Origin: an uncultured bacterium
Lineage (GTDB): Bacteria > Planctomycetota > UBA1135 > UBA2386
DNA: 13,619 nucleotides
Assembly (NCBI GenBank): GCA_938003515.1
Contig: CALKYL010000328.1
Span: 1 to 13,619 of the forward strand
Direction of reading: 5' to 3'
The translations under genes were made by a program, and so were the position numbers. A model generated the notes under the pieces. It was not told the DNA's origin. It saw nothing but the letters and a program-made list of their open reading frames with translations, and did no database searches. Shown in pieces: positions 6,496 to 13,619 of the stretch (positions are counted from its first letter, which is position 1; each line of letters begins with the position of its first letter).

Positions 6496-9024
6496 TCAGA
6501 ACGCGCCGACCGTCATCGCGAGCACGTCCGACGCGGTGATCGCGACGAACTGCAGCGCCGCGTCGAGTTCGATCAGGTTGAGCTGGTGGCGGAACGACAC
6601 GCCGACCAGCGCCGCGTTCGCCGGGATCTCGAGCGCGGTCGGGGCCGAGCCGTCCGTCGTCAGCGAGAACTGCACGTGGTCGGGCGTCACCAGCAGATCG
6701 CAGCCCGGCAGCGCCTGCGGGAAGAACGTCGCCAGCGGCAGCTGCAGCGGCGCGAAGCCATAGACCTGCGAGACCAGCGCGAGCGTCGGCAGCCCGGTGC
6801 CAGCCGCGCGGAACGTCGCCCCGACCCACGGCAGCGCCGTCGCGCGCAGCGAGTTGGCGCCGCCGGACCCGGCGCATCCCGGAGCCGCGACCGCGGCGGT
6901 CGCGGGACAGCCCGAGCGAAGGCGCGCCACCGTCGGCGACAGCCACGGCCCGGCGGCGTCGAACCAGCCGCCGACGACGAGGTCGCCGTCCGGCAGCCAC
7001 GCGTGGCACCGGAACTCCTCGTCGGTGCTCGGCACGCCGGTCCACGCAGCGCCGTCCCAGCGCATCGCGAAGCCGCCGTAGTTCCAGCCGGACACCAAGA
7101 GGTCGCCGTCGGGCAGCACGACCAGGCCCGACACGCTCGTGACGTCGAATGGCGCGCCGAGCTGGATCCAGTGCGCGCCGTCCCAGCGCTGCACGGTCCA
7201 GCCGTTGGTCGGCGGCGGCGGCGCGACGACGGCGACCACGCTGCCGTCGGGCAGGAGCCGCAGCTCCGTCACGGGCCGGCCGGGACCCGCGCCGAGCGGG
7301 CTCCACGTCGCGCCGTCCCAGCGCACGACCGAGCTGCCGGTCGGAAACGCCCCCGCGGCGAGCAGATCGCCGTCGGGCAGCGCCAGCAGCGAGCCCGGCG
7401 GCGCGTCGAGCCCGGCCCCGAGGGCGTGCCAGGCCGCGCCGTGCCAGCGGGCGACGCGGCGGGCGGTCGCACCGCCCGCCGTCGTGAACGCGCCGCCGAC
7501 GACGAGGTCCCCGTTCGCGAGCTCGGTGAGCGCCTGCACGGTGTCGCCGACGCCGCCGCCGAGCACGGACCACGACGCGCCGTCCCACCGCACGACGTGG
7601 CCGGCCGGGGCGCCGTCGATGCTGGTGATGTAGCCGCCGACGACGAGGTCGCCGTCGCGGGTCGCGAGCGCCGCGAGCGGGTAGGGATAGGGCAGCGGTC
7701 CGCTGCCGATGCCGACGCCGCTGCCGACCGCGGCCCAGGCCGATCCGTCGAAGCGTGCGACGCCGCCCAGCGGTACGCCGTCGACGACCTGGAACGGCCC
7801 GACGCCGTAGAGCGTTCCGTCCGGCTCTGCGGCGAGGCCGCGCACGCCGGGCTCGAGCGCCGCCGCGAACCACGGCGCGGCGGCCGACGCGAGCTCCGTC
7901 CAGGCGGTCCCGGTCCAGCGCGCCACGTGGCGCAGCGTGTCGCCGCCGGGGCCCGTGACGGTGAACTCGCCGGCGGCCACGACGTCGCCGCCCGGCAGCG
8001 TCGTCACGCGTCCGCCGCCGACCAGCGCCTGGGTCGCGGGCGACCACGACGCGCCGTTCCAGCGCGAGATGGCAGGCGCGCCGTACGCGGCCGGCGCGGT
8101 CGCGAGCAGGTCTCCGCTCGCTTCGACGTGCACGCAGCCGACGAACGACGTCAGGCCGCCGGCGAACGAGTACCAGCCGACGCCGTTCCAGGCGGCGACG
8201 CCGGACGCGGCGACGCCGCCGGCGTTGGTGAAGTTGCCTGCGGCGACCAGATCGCCGTTGGGCAACAAGGCGAGGTCGGCGACCGCGATGGTCGAGCTCG
8301 CGTGGATCGTACCGCTGACGCCCGAGCCGAGCGGGTGCCAGGCCGCGCCGTCCCAGCGCGCGATGCGGTTGGCGGCGACGCCGCCGATCGACGTGAACTC
8401 GCCGCCGACGACGATGTCGCCCGACGGCAGCGCGGCCACCGTGCGCAGCTCGCTCGGCGCGCCGGCGGCGAGCGGCGACCACGCGAAGCCGTTCCAGCGC
8501 GCGACCCGCGCGACCGGCGCCGCGCCCGACGACGTGAACGCGCCGACGGCGACGACGTCGCCGTTCGGGAGCACCGCGAGGTCGTTGACGCGGCCGTTGA
8601 TGCCGGCGCCGAGCGGCGACCAGTTCGCGCCGTCCCATCGGCCGACGCTGCGCACCAACACGCCGCCGGCGCTGGGGAAGCTGCCCGCGACGAGCAGGTC
8701 GCCGTTGGCGGCGGTCGCGAACGCGTGCACGTCGCCGTTCGTGCCGCTGCCGAGCCGACCCCACGCGCCGGTGGCGGGGTCCCAGGTCGCGACGTGCGCG
8801 GCCTGGACCGCGCCGATCCGGTGGAAGTCGCCGCCGAAGACGAGCCGCATCGGCGCAGGGCCCGCCCCGTCCGGATCCCACCGGTGCACGGCATGGACCC
8901 GGTCGTCGGCGCCGCGCAGACCGTGTCCCGGCAGCCAGCCGGGCTCGCACTGCGCGCGAGCGGAGGCGGCGAAGTGCAGGGCCAGCAGAATGACGGTCGC
9001 GCGGACCGCTGGGCACGTGCGCAT
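6496..9024 (-). CDS. Secreted double beta-propeller protein with shared C-terminal module
   Basis: 842 residues, function unknown. ATG 9024 has GAGGT a few bases upstream and starts a signal peptide with cleavage after Ala-Arg-Ala (residue 24). Residues about 42-705 are repeats of about 43-55 residues with the pattern Val-Ala-Arg-Trp-Asp-Gly-x-x-Trp-x-x-Leu-Gly, then Leu-Pro-x-Gly-Asp-(Leu/Val)-(Val/Leu)-x-x-Gly-x-Phe-Thr. I count 13 full units, with a half unit at the start (about 42-75) and a complementary half at the end (about 697-705). That equals 14 blades, which fits two seven-bladed propellers closed by a split blade, or one larger assembly. The last 137 residues (706-842) are the shared module, with Cys-Asp-Leu-Leu-Val-Thr-Pro-Asp. 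Units 5 and 7 are degenerate and unit 4 has an insertion of about eight residues. Such proteins are usually surface or extracellular binding proteins; the ligand is unknown. Confidence 0.85.
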   Translation of the reverse strand: MRTCPAVRATVILLALHFAASARAQCEPGWLPGHGLRGADDRVHAVHRWDPDGAGPAPMRLVFGGDFHRIGAVQAAHVATWDPATGAWGRLGSGTNGDVHAFATAANGDLLVAGSFPSAGGVLVRSVGRWDGANWSPLGAGINGRVNDLAVLPNGDVVAVGAFTSSGAAPVARVARWNGFAWSPLAAGAPSELRTVAALPSGDIVVGGEFTSIGGVAANRIARWDGAAWHPLGSGVSGTIHASSTIAVADLALLPNGDLVAAGNFTNAGGVAASGVAAWNGVGWYSFAGGLTSFVGCVHVEASGDLLATAPAAYGAPAISRWNGASWSPATQALVGGGRVTTLPGGDVVAAGEFTVTGPGGDTLRHVARWTGTAWTELASAAAPWFAAALEPGVRGLAAEPDGTLYGVGPFQVVDGVPLGGVARFDGSAWAAVGSGVGIGSGPLPYPYPLAALATRDGDLVVGGYITSIDGAPAGHVVRWDGASWSVLGGGVGDTVQALTELANGDLVVGGAFTTAGGATARRVARWHGAAWHALGAGLDAPPGSLLALPDGDLLAAGAFPTGSSVVRWDGATWSPLGAGPGRPVTELRLLPDGSVVAVVAPPPPTNGWTVQRWDGAHWIQLGAPFDVTSVSGLVVLPDGDLLVSGWNYGGFAMRWDGAAWTGVPSTDEEFRCHAWLPDGDLVVGGWFDAAGPWLSPTVARLRSGCPATAAVAAPGCAGSGGANSLRATALPWVGATFRAAGTGLPTLALVSQVYGFAPLQLPLATFFPQALPGCDLLVTPDHVQFSLTTDGSAPTALEIPANAALVGVSFRHQLNLIELDAALQFVAITASDVLAMTVGAF
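6915..8901 (-). repeat. Intragenic repeat array encoding about 14 propeller blades
   Basis: The coding DNA repeats with a period of about 130-165 bases. The most conserved block, on the plus strand, is gcgccgtcccagcg or a close variant (for example near 7050, 7180, 7315 and 8350), which encodes the Arg-Trp-Asp-Gly-Ala part on the minus strand. Copies have diverged, mostly at third positions, so this is an old expansion under protein-level selection and not a recent tandem duplication. Confidence 0.75.
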
Positions 9025-9313
9025 GGGACCTCTTCGGGGTGGAGCGGTCGTGGTGGGCCGAGCCGCGGTCGGACCAGTACGCTAGTCGATCTCGGCCCGC
9101 GGGTCACCGGCCCCGGGCCGGTGCCAATACGGGATCTCTGCGGCAGCCCGGCACGGCGGCCGGAGGTCGCTGCTGCGTCACGCGTCGCAGCGGCGGATGC
9201 GGCCGTTCGCCGGGAGCGCGACGACCCCGGCCACCCGCGCACGCCGGTTCCAAGGACCGTTGGCGGCGGCTTCCGACGTAGGGTCCGTCCATGACCGCCA
9301 TCGAAGAACCCAC
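9025..9313. promoter_or_regulatory. Divergent intergenic region between propeller and methyltransferase genes
   Basis: 289 bases with outward-facing genes on both sides. GAGGT near 9028-9032 (minus strand) is the propeller gene's ribosome binding site. A strong GC hairpin lies at 9105-9123, a weaker 6-bp stem with an 8-base loop at 9172-9191, and a possible 10-residue leader frame at 9291-9323. No clear promoter boxes were found. Confidence 0.45.
9105..9123. repeat. GC-rich inverted repeat (hairpin)
   Basis: caccggccccgggccggtg folds into a stem of 8 bp closed by a 3-base ccg loop (9 bp on paper with one unpaired base). There is no T-tract, so it is not a classic terminator on either strand. 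Being in the middle of a divergent promoter region, it could be an operator or a transcript 5' hairpin. Confidence 0.4.
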
Positions 9314-9323
9314 ATGGGCGTGA
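9291..9323 (+). CDS. Possible 10-residue leader peptide overlapping the methyltransferase start
   Basis: ATG 9291 opens a frame Met-Thr-Ala-Ile-Glu-Glu-Pro-Thr-Trp-Ala that stops at TGA 9321-9323. The stop overlaps ATG 9323 in a TGATG arrangement, and ATG 9323 is in frame with the methyltransferase. An AGGG at 9280-9283 is seven bases before ATG 9291. If real, translation of the downstream gene would be coupled to it. It is short enough to be chance. Confidence 0.2.
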   Translation: MTAIEEPTWA

Positions 9324-10312
9324 TGCGCTGGCTGGCGGATCGCCTCGCTCCGGATCGGCGGGGGTCTGGTGGGCCGGGACGGCAGCTCGTCGCGCACGAC
9401 GAGCCGCGCATCTTCCGGCACTGGCAGCGGACCCACGTCGAGCCGCTGCTGCACGAACTCGGCGTCGCGGACGTCGCGACCCTGTTCGGCCACTTCCTGC
9501 GCGACAGCGCGTCCCGCACCGGCAACCCGGCGCCGCGCTTCCTGAGCCTCGGCGCCGGAGACTGCCGGCTCGAGCTACGGTTGGCGAAGGCGTTCGTCGG
9601 CGCCGGTCTGGAGGAGTTCACGTTCGACTGCGTCGAGCCGGACCCGCTGCTTCGCTCGCGCGGCCGCGCCGCGGCGCTGGCGCAGGGTCTCGACCGGCAC
9701 GTCGTCGGCGTCGACGCCGACCCGAACACGCTGCGCATTCGGCGCCGCTACGACGGCGTGATGGCCGACGGCTCGCTGGACCGGGTCGTGCGGCTCGAGC
9801 GCCTGCTCGACGAAGTGCAGCGAGCGCTGGCCGACGACGCGTGGTTCGTCGTCAGCGCCCGCATCGGTCGCAACGGCCATCTGCGCTGGCCCGAGGCGCT
9901 CGCCGAGGTGCAACGCGTCTGGTCGCAGCTGCCGCCGAGCCACCGCTGGAACCACCACCTGCGGCGCAGCCAGCCGGAGTTCGTCGACTGGGACAGCTCG
10001 CGCGTCGGCGACGACGGCGTGCGCGCGCAGCACGTCCTTCCCGAGCTGCTGAAGCGCTTCTCGGCGCCTTGGTTCGCCGGCTTCGCCAACGTCGTCGACG
10101 TGTTCGTCGGCACCGCGCTGGGCCCGAACTTCTCGCCCGACGCCGCCTGGGACCGCGAGTTCATCGCCGCGGTCCACGCCCGCGACGAGCAGCTGCTCAC
10201 GTCGGGTGCTCTGACGCCGACGCGCATGGTCACGGTGATGGCCGCCGGTGCCGAGCCGGTGCGCGTGCACGCGCGCGGGCTCGCGCCGGAGCAGTGCGTG
10301 CGGCGCGGGTGA
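9314..10312 (+). CDS. Class I SAM-dependent methyltransferase
   Basis: 332 residues from ATG 9314; ATG 9323 in the same frame is an alternative that would remove three residues. The Rossmann motif I is Phe-Leu-Ser-Leu-Gly-Ala-Gly-Asp-Cys at 76-84, followed by Glu-x-Arg-Leu-Ala-Lys. The second-strand acidic residue is in Cys-Val-Glu-Pro-Asp-Pro (106-111). Around 145-165, Tyr-Asp-Gly-Val-Met-Ala-x-x-Ser-Leu-x-x-Val-Val precedes the usual helix, and Ile-Gly-Arg-Asn-Gly-His-x-Arg-Trp-Pro-Glu-Ala-Leu follows at 184-196. This order is familiar from a bacterial methyltransferase family often found near glycosyltransferases; no glycosyltransferase is seen here. The substrate is unknown. It should act in the cytoplasm, since no signal peptide or membrane segment is seen. 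It is divergent from the propeller gene and 118 bases before a secreted-protein gene in the same direction. The length looks complete. Confidence 0.82.
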   Translation: MGVMRWLADRLAPDRRGSGGPGRQLVAHDEPRIFRHWQRTHVEPLLHELGVADVATLFGHFLRDSASRTGNPAPRFLSLGAGDCRLELRLAKAFVGAGLEEFTFDCVEPDPLLRSRGRAAALAQGLDRHVVGVDADPNTLRIRRRYDGVMADGSLDRVVRLERLLDEVQRALADDAWFVVSARIGRNGHLRWPEALAEVQRVWSQLPPSHRWNHHLRRSQPEFVDWDSSRVGDDGVRAQHVLPELLKRFSAPWFAGFANVVDVFVGTALGPNFSPDAAWDREFIAAVHARDEQLLTSGALTPTRMVTVMAAGAEPVRVHARGLAPEQCVRRG

Positions 10313-10430
10313 GCGCTCGGCCCGCTGCCGTCGCCGGCCTCGAGGTGGAAGGCCGTCGCCCAGGCCCGGAGGAATCGGCCGCCGTGTGTCCGGTCACCGT
10401 CGTCCTGTCGCAGTTCCGGGGAGGTCCCGT
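10313..10430. other. Spacer with strong Shine-Dalgarno before the 759-residue secreted protein
   Basis: 118 bases between co-directional genes, without a clear terminator. GGGGAGG at 10418-10424, six bases before ATG 10431, is the best ribosome binding site in the window and fixes the start of the downstream gene. Confidence 0.55.
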
Positions 10431-12710
10431 ATGTCGACACGCACACCCCTTCCCGTCGGGCCGGCCGTTTCCATCGCCCTGTCCCTGCTCGTCCTCCTGA
10501 CGGCCGGCCGCGCCCAGCAGGCCGTCGCCGCGCAGACCTGGGGAGTCGTGCCGATCCACACCGCCGCCGACGACCTCGGCGTCTCGTACGGCATCTGGGG
10601 CGCGGGCGAGGGCTACAAGGCCTCGTTCCACGACGGCATGACCTTCGTGCCCTACCTCGGCCGGGAGTATCCGCACAACCAGCCGTGGAGCTGGCGCACG
10701 ACGTCGGTGCGCGTCGGCGAGCACGAGCTGGTCACGAAGGAACCCGGCCTGGCCTTCGAGGGCAGCCACGCCGAGTTCGACCTCGGTGGCGTCATCGAGG
10801 CGTACGACCTGCTGCCCGAAGGGCTCGAACAGACGTTCGTCGTCCACGATCGACCCGGCGCTGGCGACCTCGTCGTACGCGGTCGCGTGGCGTCCGCCCT
10901 GCACTGCGCGTCCCGCGGCGCCGGGCATGCGCCGCTCGCCTTCTTCGACGGTGAGGGGCGCCGCATCGTCGGCTACGGCGCGGCGGTCGCCATCGACGCG
11001 AACGGCGCCCGGCGCGCGATGTCGACCACCTGCGAGCAAGACGAGATCACGCTGCGGCTCGACGGCGACTGGCTGGCGACGGCGGCGCTGCCGGTCGTGG
11101 TCGATCCGCTGATCTACAACGCCGTTTCCGGCTCGAGCACGATCGTGTCCGACTCGGACCTCGTGGTCGAGACGGAGTCGCCGCTGTACCGCGTCTGGTT
11201 CACCCAGACCGCCTACGCCTCCGGCGCCGACCGCGACCTCTTCTTCCGGCGCCGGCCGGCCGGGATCACCGCCGTCAACTTCACGATCTACAGCGACATC
11301 ACGGCCAGCTGGACGACCCAGAACGGCAGCTGCGCCTACAACGCCGACGCCGACCACGCCGTCGCCGTGTTCGACCGCGCGATGCCGACGATCGGCAACC
11401 TGACGCGCGTCATCCGCTACCACCGCCACCACCGCAACGACACGAACTTCAACACGACGGTCGGGGACGTGACGACGACCGGAAACTCGTGCTATCCCGC
11501 CGTCGGTGGATCGCAGAGCGACTCGGCGGGTGCTGGCGTGCTGGTGGTCTGGCAGCAGGAGATGATCTGGTCGACGATCCAGGGCGCCGTGGTCGACCTC
11601 GCCACCGACACGGTCGGTCCCGTGTTCCCGATCGCGACCGGCGGGACGATCGATTGCGAGCGGCCCGGCGTCGCGCGCCACGCCGACGGCGGCCCCGAGA
11701 ACGAGTGGCTCGTCACCTACCAGCAGAAGGGCGCCCTGCTGGGCCCGAGCCTCTGGCACGTCTACGTGCGGCAGGTGGACGCGCTGGGTCAGGTGCAGGG
11801 CTCGCGCCGCATCGACGCGGCGTCGGGCCAGAACCGGATCACGCCGTCGATCGACGGCGGCGGGGGGCGCTACCTGGTCGCCTTCGCGACCTACCCGGCG
11901 GGGACGCCGGCGGCCGGGCTGCTCGGCCACGAGATCCGCGCGGCCCGCCTCGACTGGGACTTCACCAGCCACGTCGGCGCCGAGCCCCACGGGGCGGAGG
12001 TGCTGCGCAGCCAGGCCGCGATGACCTACTTCGTCGGCGGCGTCACGTTCGACAGCGAGAGCGCGTCGCACTGGGGGCTGCAGTGGTGCGACAACACCAA
12101 CGAGCTGCTGCGCTTCTCCACGCTCGGCTACCGCGGGCACGAGATCGGCGAGCACGAGATCTGGTCGCCGTCCGGCATGCTCGGCAACTTCGTGTTCCCG
12201 GGCGACGGGTGCTTCGATCCGTCGACGCGCGAGTTTCACTTGATCGACTCGTGGAGCACGGGTGCCGGCATCGCCAACGGCTCGCTGATCCACCGCTTCC
12301 AGTACAGCCCCGTACAGCCCTGGTCGACCGCCGGCACGGCCTGCAGCCCGGCCTCGATCTCGTGGGTCGGCGATCAGCACGTCGGCAGCGAACTCGGCGC
12401 GGTCAGCGTGTTCGGCGCGGCCTTCGACTCGATCCACCTCGTCGCGGTCGCGACGGCACCGTCGCCGCCGGTGTCGCTCGACGGCCTCGGCCTGTTCGTG
12501 CCCGGCTGCTTCCTGCTGATCCCTCCGAACGGTCCGGACTACCTCGGCGTGCTCGGCCTCGGGGTCGGCAGCAACCTGCTGCTGCCGCTGGCTCTGCCCG
12601 AGTTCCTGCCGGCGGACACCTACTACATGCAGGACTTCCACACCGTCGGCGGCGGCAGCTTCGACTTCGTCGCGACGCAGCGGCTGACGCTGCCGACCGT
12701 CCGGGACTGA
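10431..12710 (+). CDS. Large secreted protein with N-terminal beta domain, propeller-like middle and C-terminal module
   Basis: 759 residues, function unknown. ATG 10431 is supported by GGGGAGG six bases upstream and an immediate signal peptide (hydrophobic core about 11-27, cleavage near Ala-Val-Ala-Ala/Gln at about 34). Residues about 60-225 form a Gly- and Asp-rich beta domain that ends Leu-Pro-Val-Val-Val-Asp-Pro-Leu-Ile. This ending and position recall the prefix domain of SBBP-repeat proteins, where a similar Asp-Pro precedes the repeats. Residues about 230-630 hold irregular beta repeats such as Val-Leu-Val-Val-Trp-Gln-Gln-Glu and Arg-Tyr-Leu-Val-Ala-Phe-Ala, which suggests a propeller with poorly conserved blades. 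The last 124 residues contain Gly-Cys-Phe-Leu-Leu-Ile-Pro-Pro and a late Tyr-Met-Gln-Asp-Phe segment ending Phe-Val-Ala-Thr-Gln, a more distant match to the shared module. It converges with the transporter gene that ends at 12777. Confidence 0.75.
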   Translation: MSTRTPLPVGPAVSIALSLLVLLTAGRAQQAVAAQTWGVVPIHTAADDLGVSYGIWGAGEGYKASFHDGMTFVPYLGREYPHNQPWSWRTTSVRVGEHELVTKEPGLAFEGSHAEFDLGGVIEAYDLLPEGLEQTFVVHDRPGAGDLVVRGRVASALHCASRGAGHAPLAFFDGEGRRIVGYGAAVAIDANGARRAMSTTCEQDEITLRLDGDWLATAALPVVVDPLIYNAVSGSSTIVSDSDLVVETESPLYRVWFTQTAYASGADRDLFFRRRPAGITAVNFTIYSDITASWTTQNGSCAYNADADHAVAVFDRAMPTIGNLTRVIRYHRHHRNDTNFNTTVGDVTTTGNSCYPAVGGSQSDSAGAGVLVVWQQEMIWSTIQGAVVDLATDTVGPVFPIATGGTIDCERPGVARHADGGPENEWLVTYQQKGALLGPSLWHVYVRQVDALGQVQGSRRIDAASGQNRITPSIDGGGGRYLVAFATYPAGTPAAGLLGHEIRAARLDWDFTSHVGAEPHGAEVLRSQAAMTYFVGGVTFDSESASHWGLQWCDNTNELLRFSTLGYRGHEIGEHEIWSPSGMLGNFVFPGDGCFDPSTREFHLIDSWSTGAGIANGSLIHRFQYSPVQPWSTAGTACSPASISWVGDQHVGSELGAVSVFGAAFDSIHLVAVATAPSPPVSLDGLGLFVPGCFLLIPPNGPDYLGVLGLGVGSNLLLPLALPEFLPADTYYMQDFHTVGGGSFDFVATQRLTLPTVRD

Positions 12711-12776
12711 GGAGCGCTCGGCGGCGGCGCGTGCACGGCTCTGCGCCCTGTCCGTCAGACCGGCGCGCCCGACGAC
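12711..12776. other. Convergent intergenic region
   Basis: 66 bases between convergent ends. A weak inverted repeat gcgcc/ggcgc (12743-12747 with 12762-12766) has a 14-base loop. I do not see a credible intrinsic terminator. Confidence 0.3.
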
Positions 12777-13619
12777 CTACCGGGCCGGCAGGCGCGCGCC
12801 GTCGTTCTTGGCGGCGCGGCGGTCGCCGTCCGTCCGACTCAGCTTGACGACGCCTTCGTAACCTTGCTCGGAGGTCTCCTCGGGGTCGAGCGCCGCGAGC
12901 TCCTCCGCCGTGTAGTAGCGGCCGAGGAACAGCCGCAACGGCACGAGCAACGCGATCAGGATCGGGAACAGCAGTCCGAGCGCACTCGACTTCAAGATCC
13001 ACAGCGCCGCCAGCGCTGTGACCTGCACCGCGGTGAACGCGTGGATCTTGGCGTGCCGGACGCGTCGCACATAGTGCGAGTCCGGATAGAGGTTCGGATC
13101 GGTCACGAACAACGTGACGCGGGCGAAGAACTGATTGCCCTGGAGGATCGCGACGCCCATGTAGAGGAACAGGCCGAACAGCACCGCCATCGGGATCGCC
13201 TGGACGAGCGGCAGCAGGAAGATCGACGCCGCGATCCCGAGGTGGATCACGAGCGCCGAGACGCGGTTCTCGCGCACACCGACGATCACTTCGTGCCCGT
13301 TCTCGATCTCCGTCTCGGCGAGGCTCTTGACGTGGTTCAGCGAGTGCACCGTCGCGGCGACGATCCACGGCAACCCCACGACCGAGCAGCCGGCGACGAT
13401 GACGCCGAGCACGAACAGGTCGAGGTGGAACGCCCGGCCCTTGCGGAGCCGGTGTTCGGGCGCGTCGACGAGTCGCGCGGTGATGTTCTGGTCGAGGAAC
13501 AGCAGGATCGCCGCCATCACCGCCGGCACCACGGATGCCGCGATGACCCACGGCGGCACGGCGCCGAGGTCGACCATCCATGGCCGGCCGCTGGTCGTGC
13601 CGAAGCGATCGGGCACGGC
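12777..13619 (-). CDS. SLC4-family bicarbonate/anion transporter, C-terminal part
   Basis: 280 residues are visible before TAG 12777-12779; the frame is open to the right edge, so the N-terminal half is missing. The GTG at 13616 is internal, not the start. The order of landmarks matches the second half of the membrane domain of SLC4 carriers (HCO3- transporter family): Phe-Leu-Asp-Gln-Asn-Ile-Thr (codons near 13479-13499), Lys-Gly-x-x-x-His-Leu-Asp-Leu-Phe-Val, Gly-Leu-Pro-Trp-Ile-Val-Ala-Ala-Thr-Val, Asn-His-Val-Lys-Ser-Leu, Gly-Val-Arg-Glu-Asn-Arg-Val, Ile-Pro-Met-x-Val-Leu-Phe-Gly-Leu-Phe-Leu-Tyr-Met-Gly-Val, and Leu-Trp-Ile-Leu-Lys-Ser. SLC4 proteins move bicarbonate, borate or chloride across the membrane; substrate and sodium coupling cannot be judged here. 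A cytoplasmic tail of about 50 polar residues follows the last helix. The C-terminus is complete. Confidence 0.9.
   Translation of the reverse strand, partial: AVPDRFGTTSGRPWMVDLGAVPPWVIAASVVPAVMAAILLFLDQNITARLVDAPEHRLRKGRAFHLDLFVLGVIVAGCSVVGLPWIVAATVHSLNHVKSLAETEIENGHEVIVGVRENRVSALVIHLGIAASIFLLPLVQAIPMAVLFGLFLYMGVAILQGNQFFARVTLFVTDPNLYPDSHYVRRVRHAKIHAFTAVQVTALAALWILKSSALGLLFPILIALLVPLRLFLGRYYTAEELAALDPEETSEQGYEGVVKLSRTDGDRRAAKNDGARLPAR

Noticed and set aside
6307..9294. Plus-strand open frame of about 995 codons with a repeated Ala-Val-Pro-Ala pattern
   Set aside because: It is the mirror of the propeller repeats on the minus strand. The minus frame has a signal peptide, regular blade motifs and a ribosome binding site; this frame has none.
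1..13619. Secondary-metabolite cluster, defence island, CRISPR array, prophage or insertion sequence
   Set aside because: No repeat-spacer pattern, transposase, integrase, nuclease or biosynthetic core enzyme is seen; the methyltransferase alone is not evidence of a cluster.

Overview
The window is very G+C-rich DNA (roughly 70% by eye). Its gene content points to a member of the Planctomycetota: a giant ECF sigma factor with its own membrane anchor and extracytoplasmic domains, several secreted proteins of the 'beta-propeller plus small C-terminal module' type, and weak or absent Shine-Dalgarno sites on some genes. The phylum call is an inference from gene style; there is no rRNA or housekeeping marker.

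Layout. 1-159 (+) is the C-terminal end of an enolase-superfamily dipeptide epimerase cut by the left edge. 266-739 (-) is a small secreted Cys-rich protein. A 306-base divergent region (740-1045) carries a tandem 14-base repeat and inverted repeats. 1046-4330 (+) is the 1094-residue ECF sigma factor with one transmembrane helix and about eight carboxypeptidase-regulatory-like modules. 4440-4979 (+) is a second small secreted protein. 5045-6169 (-) is an exported thioredoxin-fold protein with a CATC motif. 6170-6495 is non-coding as far as I can see. 6496-9024 (-) is an 842-residue secreted propeller protein with about 14 blades. 9025-9313 is a divergent intergenic region with a strong GC hairpin. 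9314-10312 (+) is a class I SAM-dependent methyltransferase. 10431-12710 (+) is a 759-residue secreted protein. 12777-13619 (-) is the C-terminal part of an SLC4-type bicarbonate/anion transporter, cut by the right edge.

How the genes relate. I see no single metabolic pathway. The common thread is the cell surface: four of the nine genes encode exported proteins that appear to share one C-terminal module of about 125-150 residues, built around a Cys-x-Leu-(Leu/His)-Val-x-Pro-Asp signature and a late Leu/Phe-x-Gly-x-x-Phe-x-x-Gln-like strand. Two of them are little more than the module plus a signal peptide, and these two flank the membrane-anchored sigma factor. The most interesting hypothesis is that the sigma factor, whose probable sensor is on the same polypeptide, controls or senses these surface proteins. 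No anti-sigma gene is visible. No tRNA, rRNA, CRISPR array, insertion sequence or phage gene was found. Long open frames antisense to the sigma factor and the propeller gene are by-products of the high G+C content.
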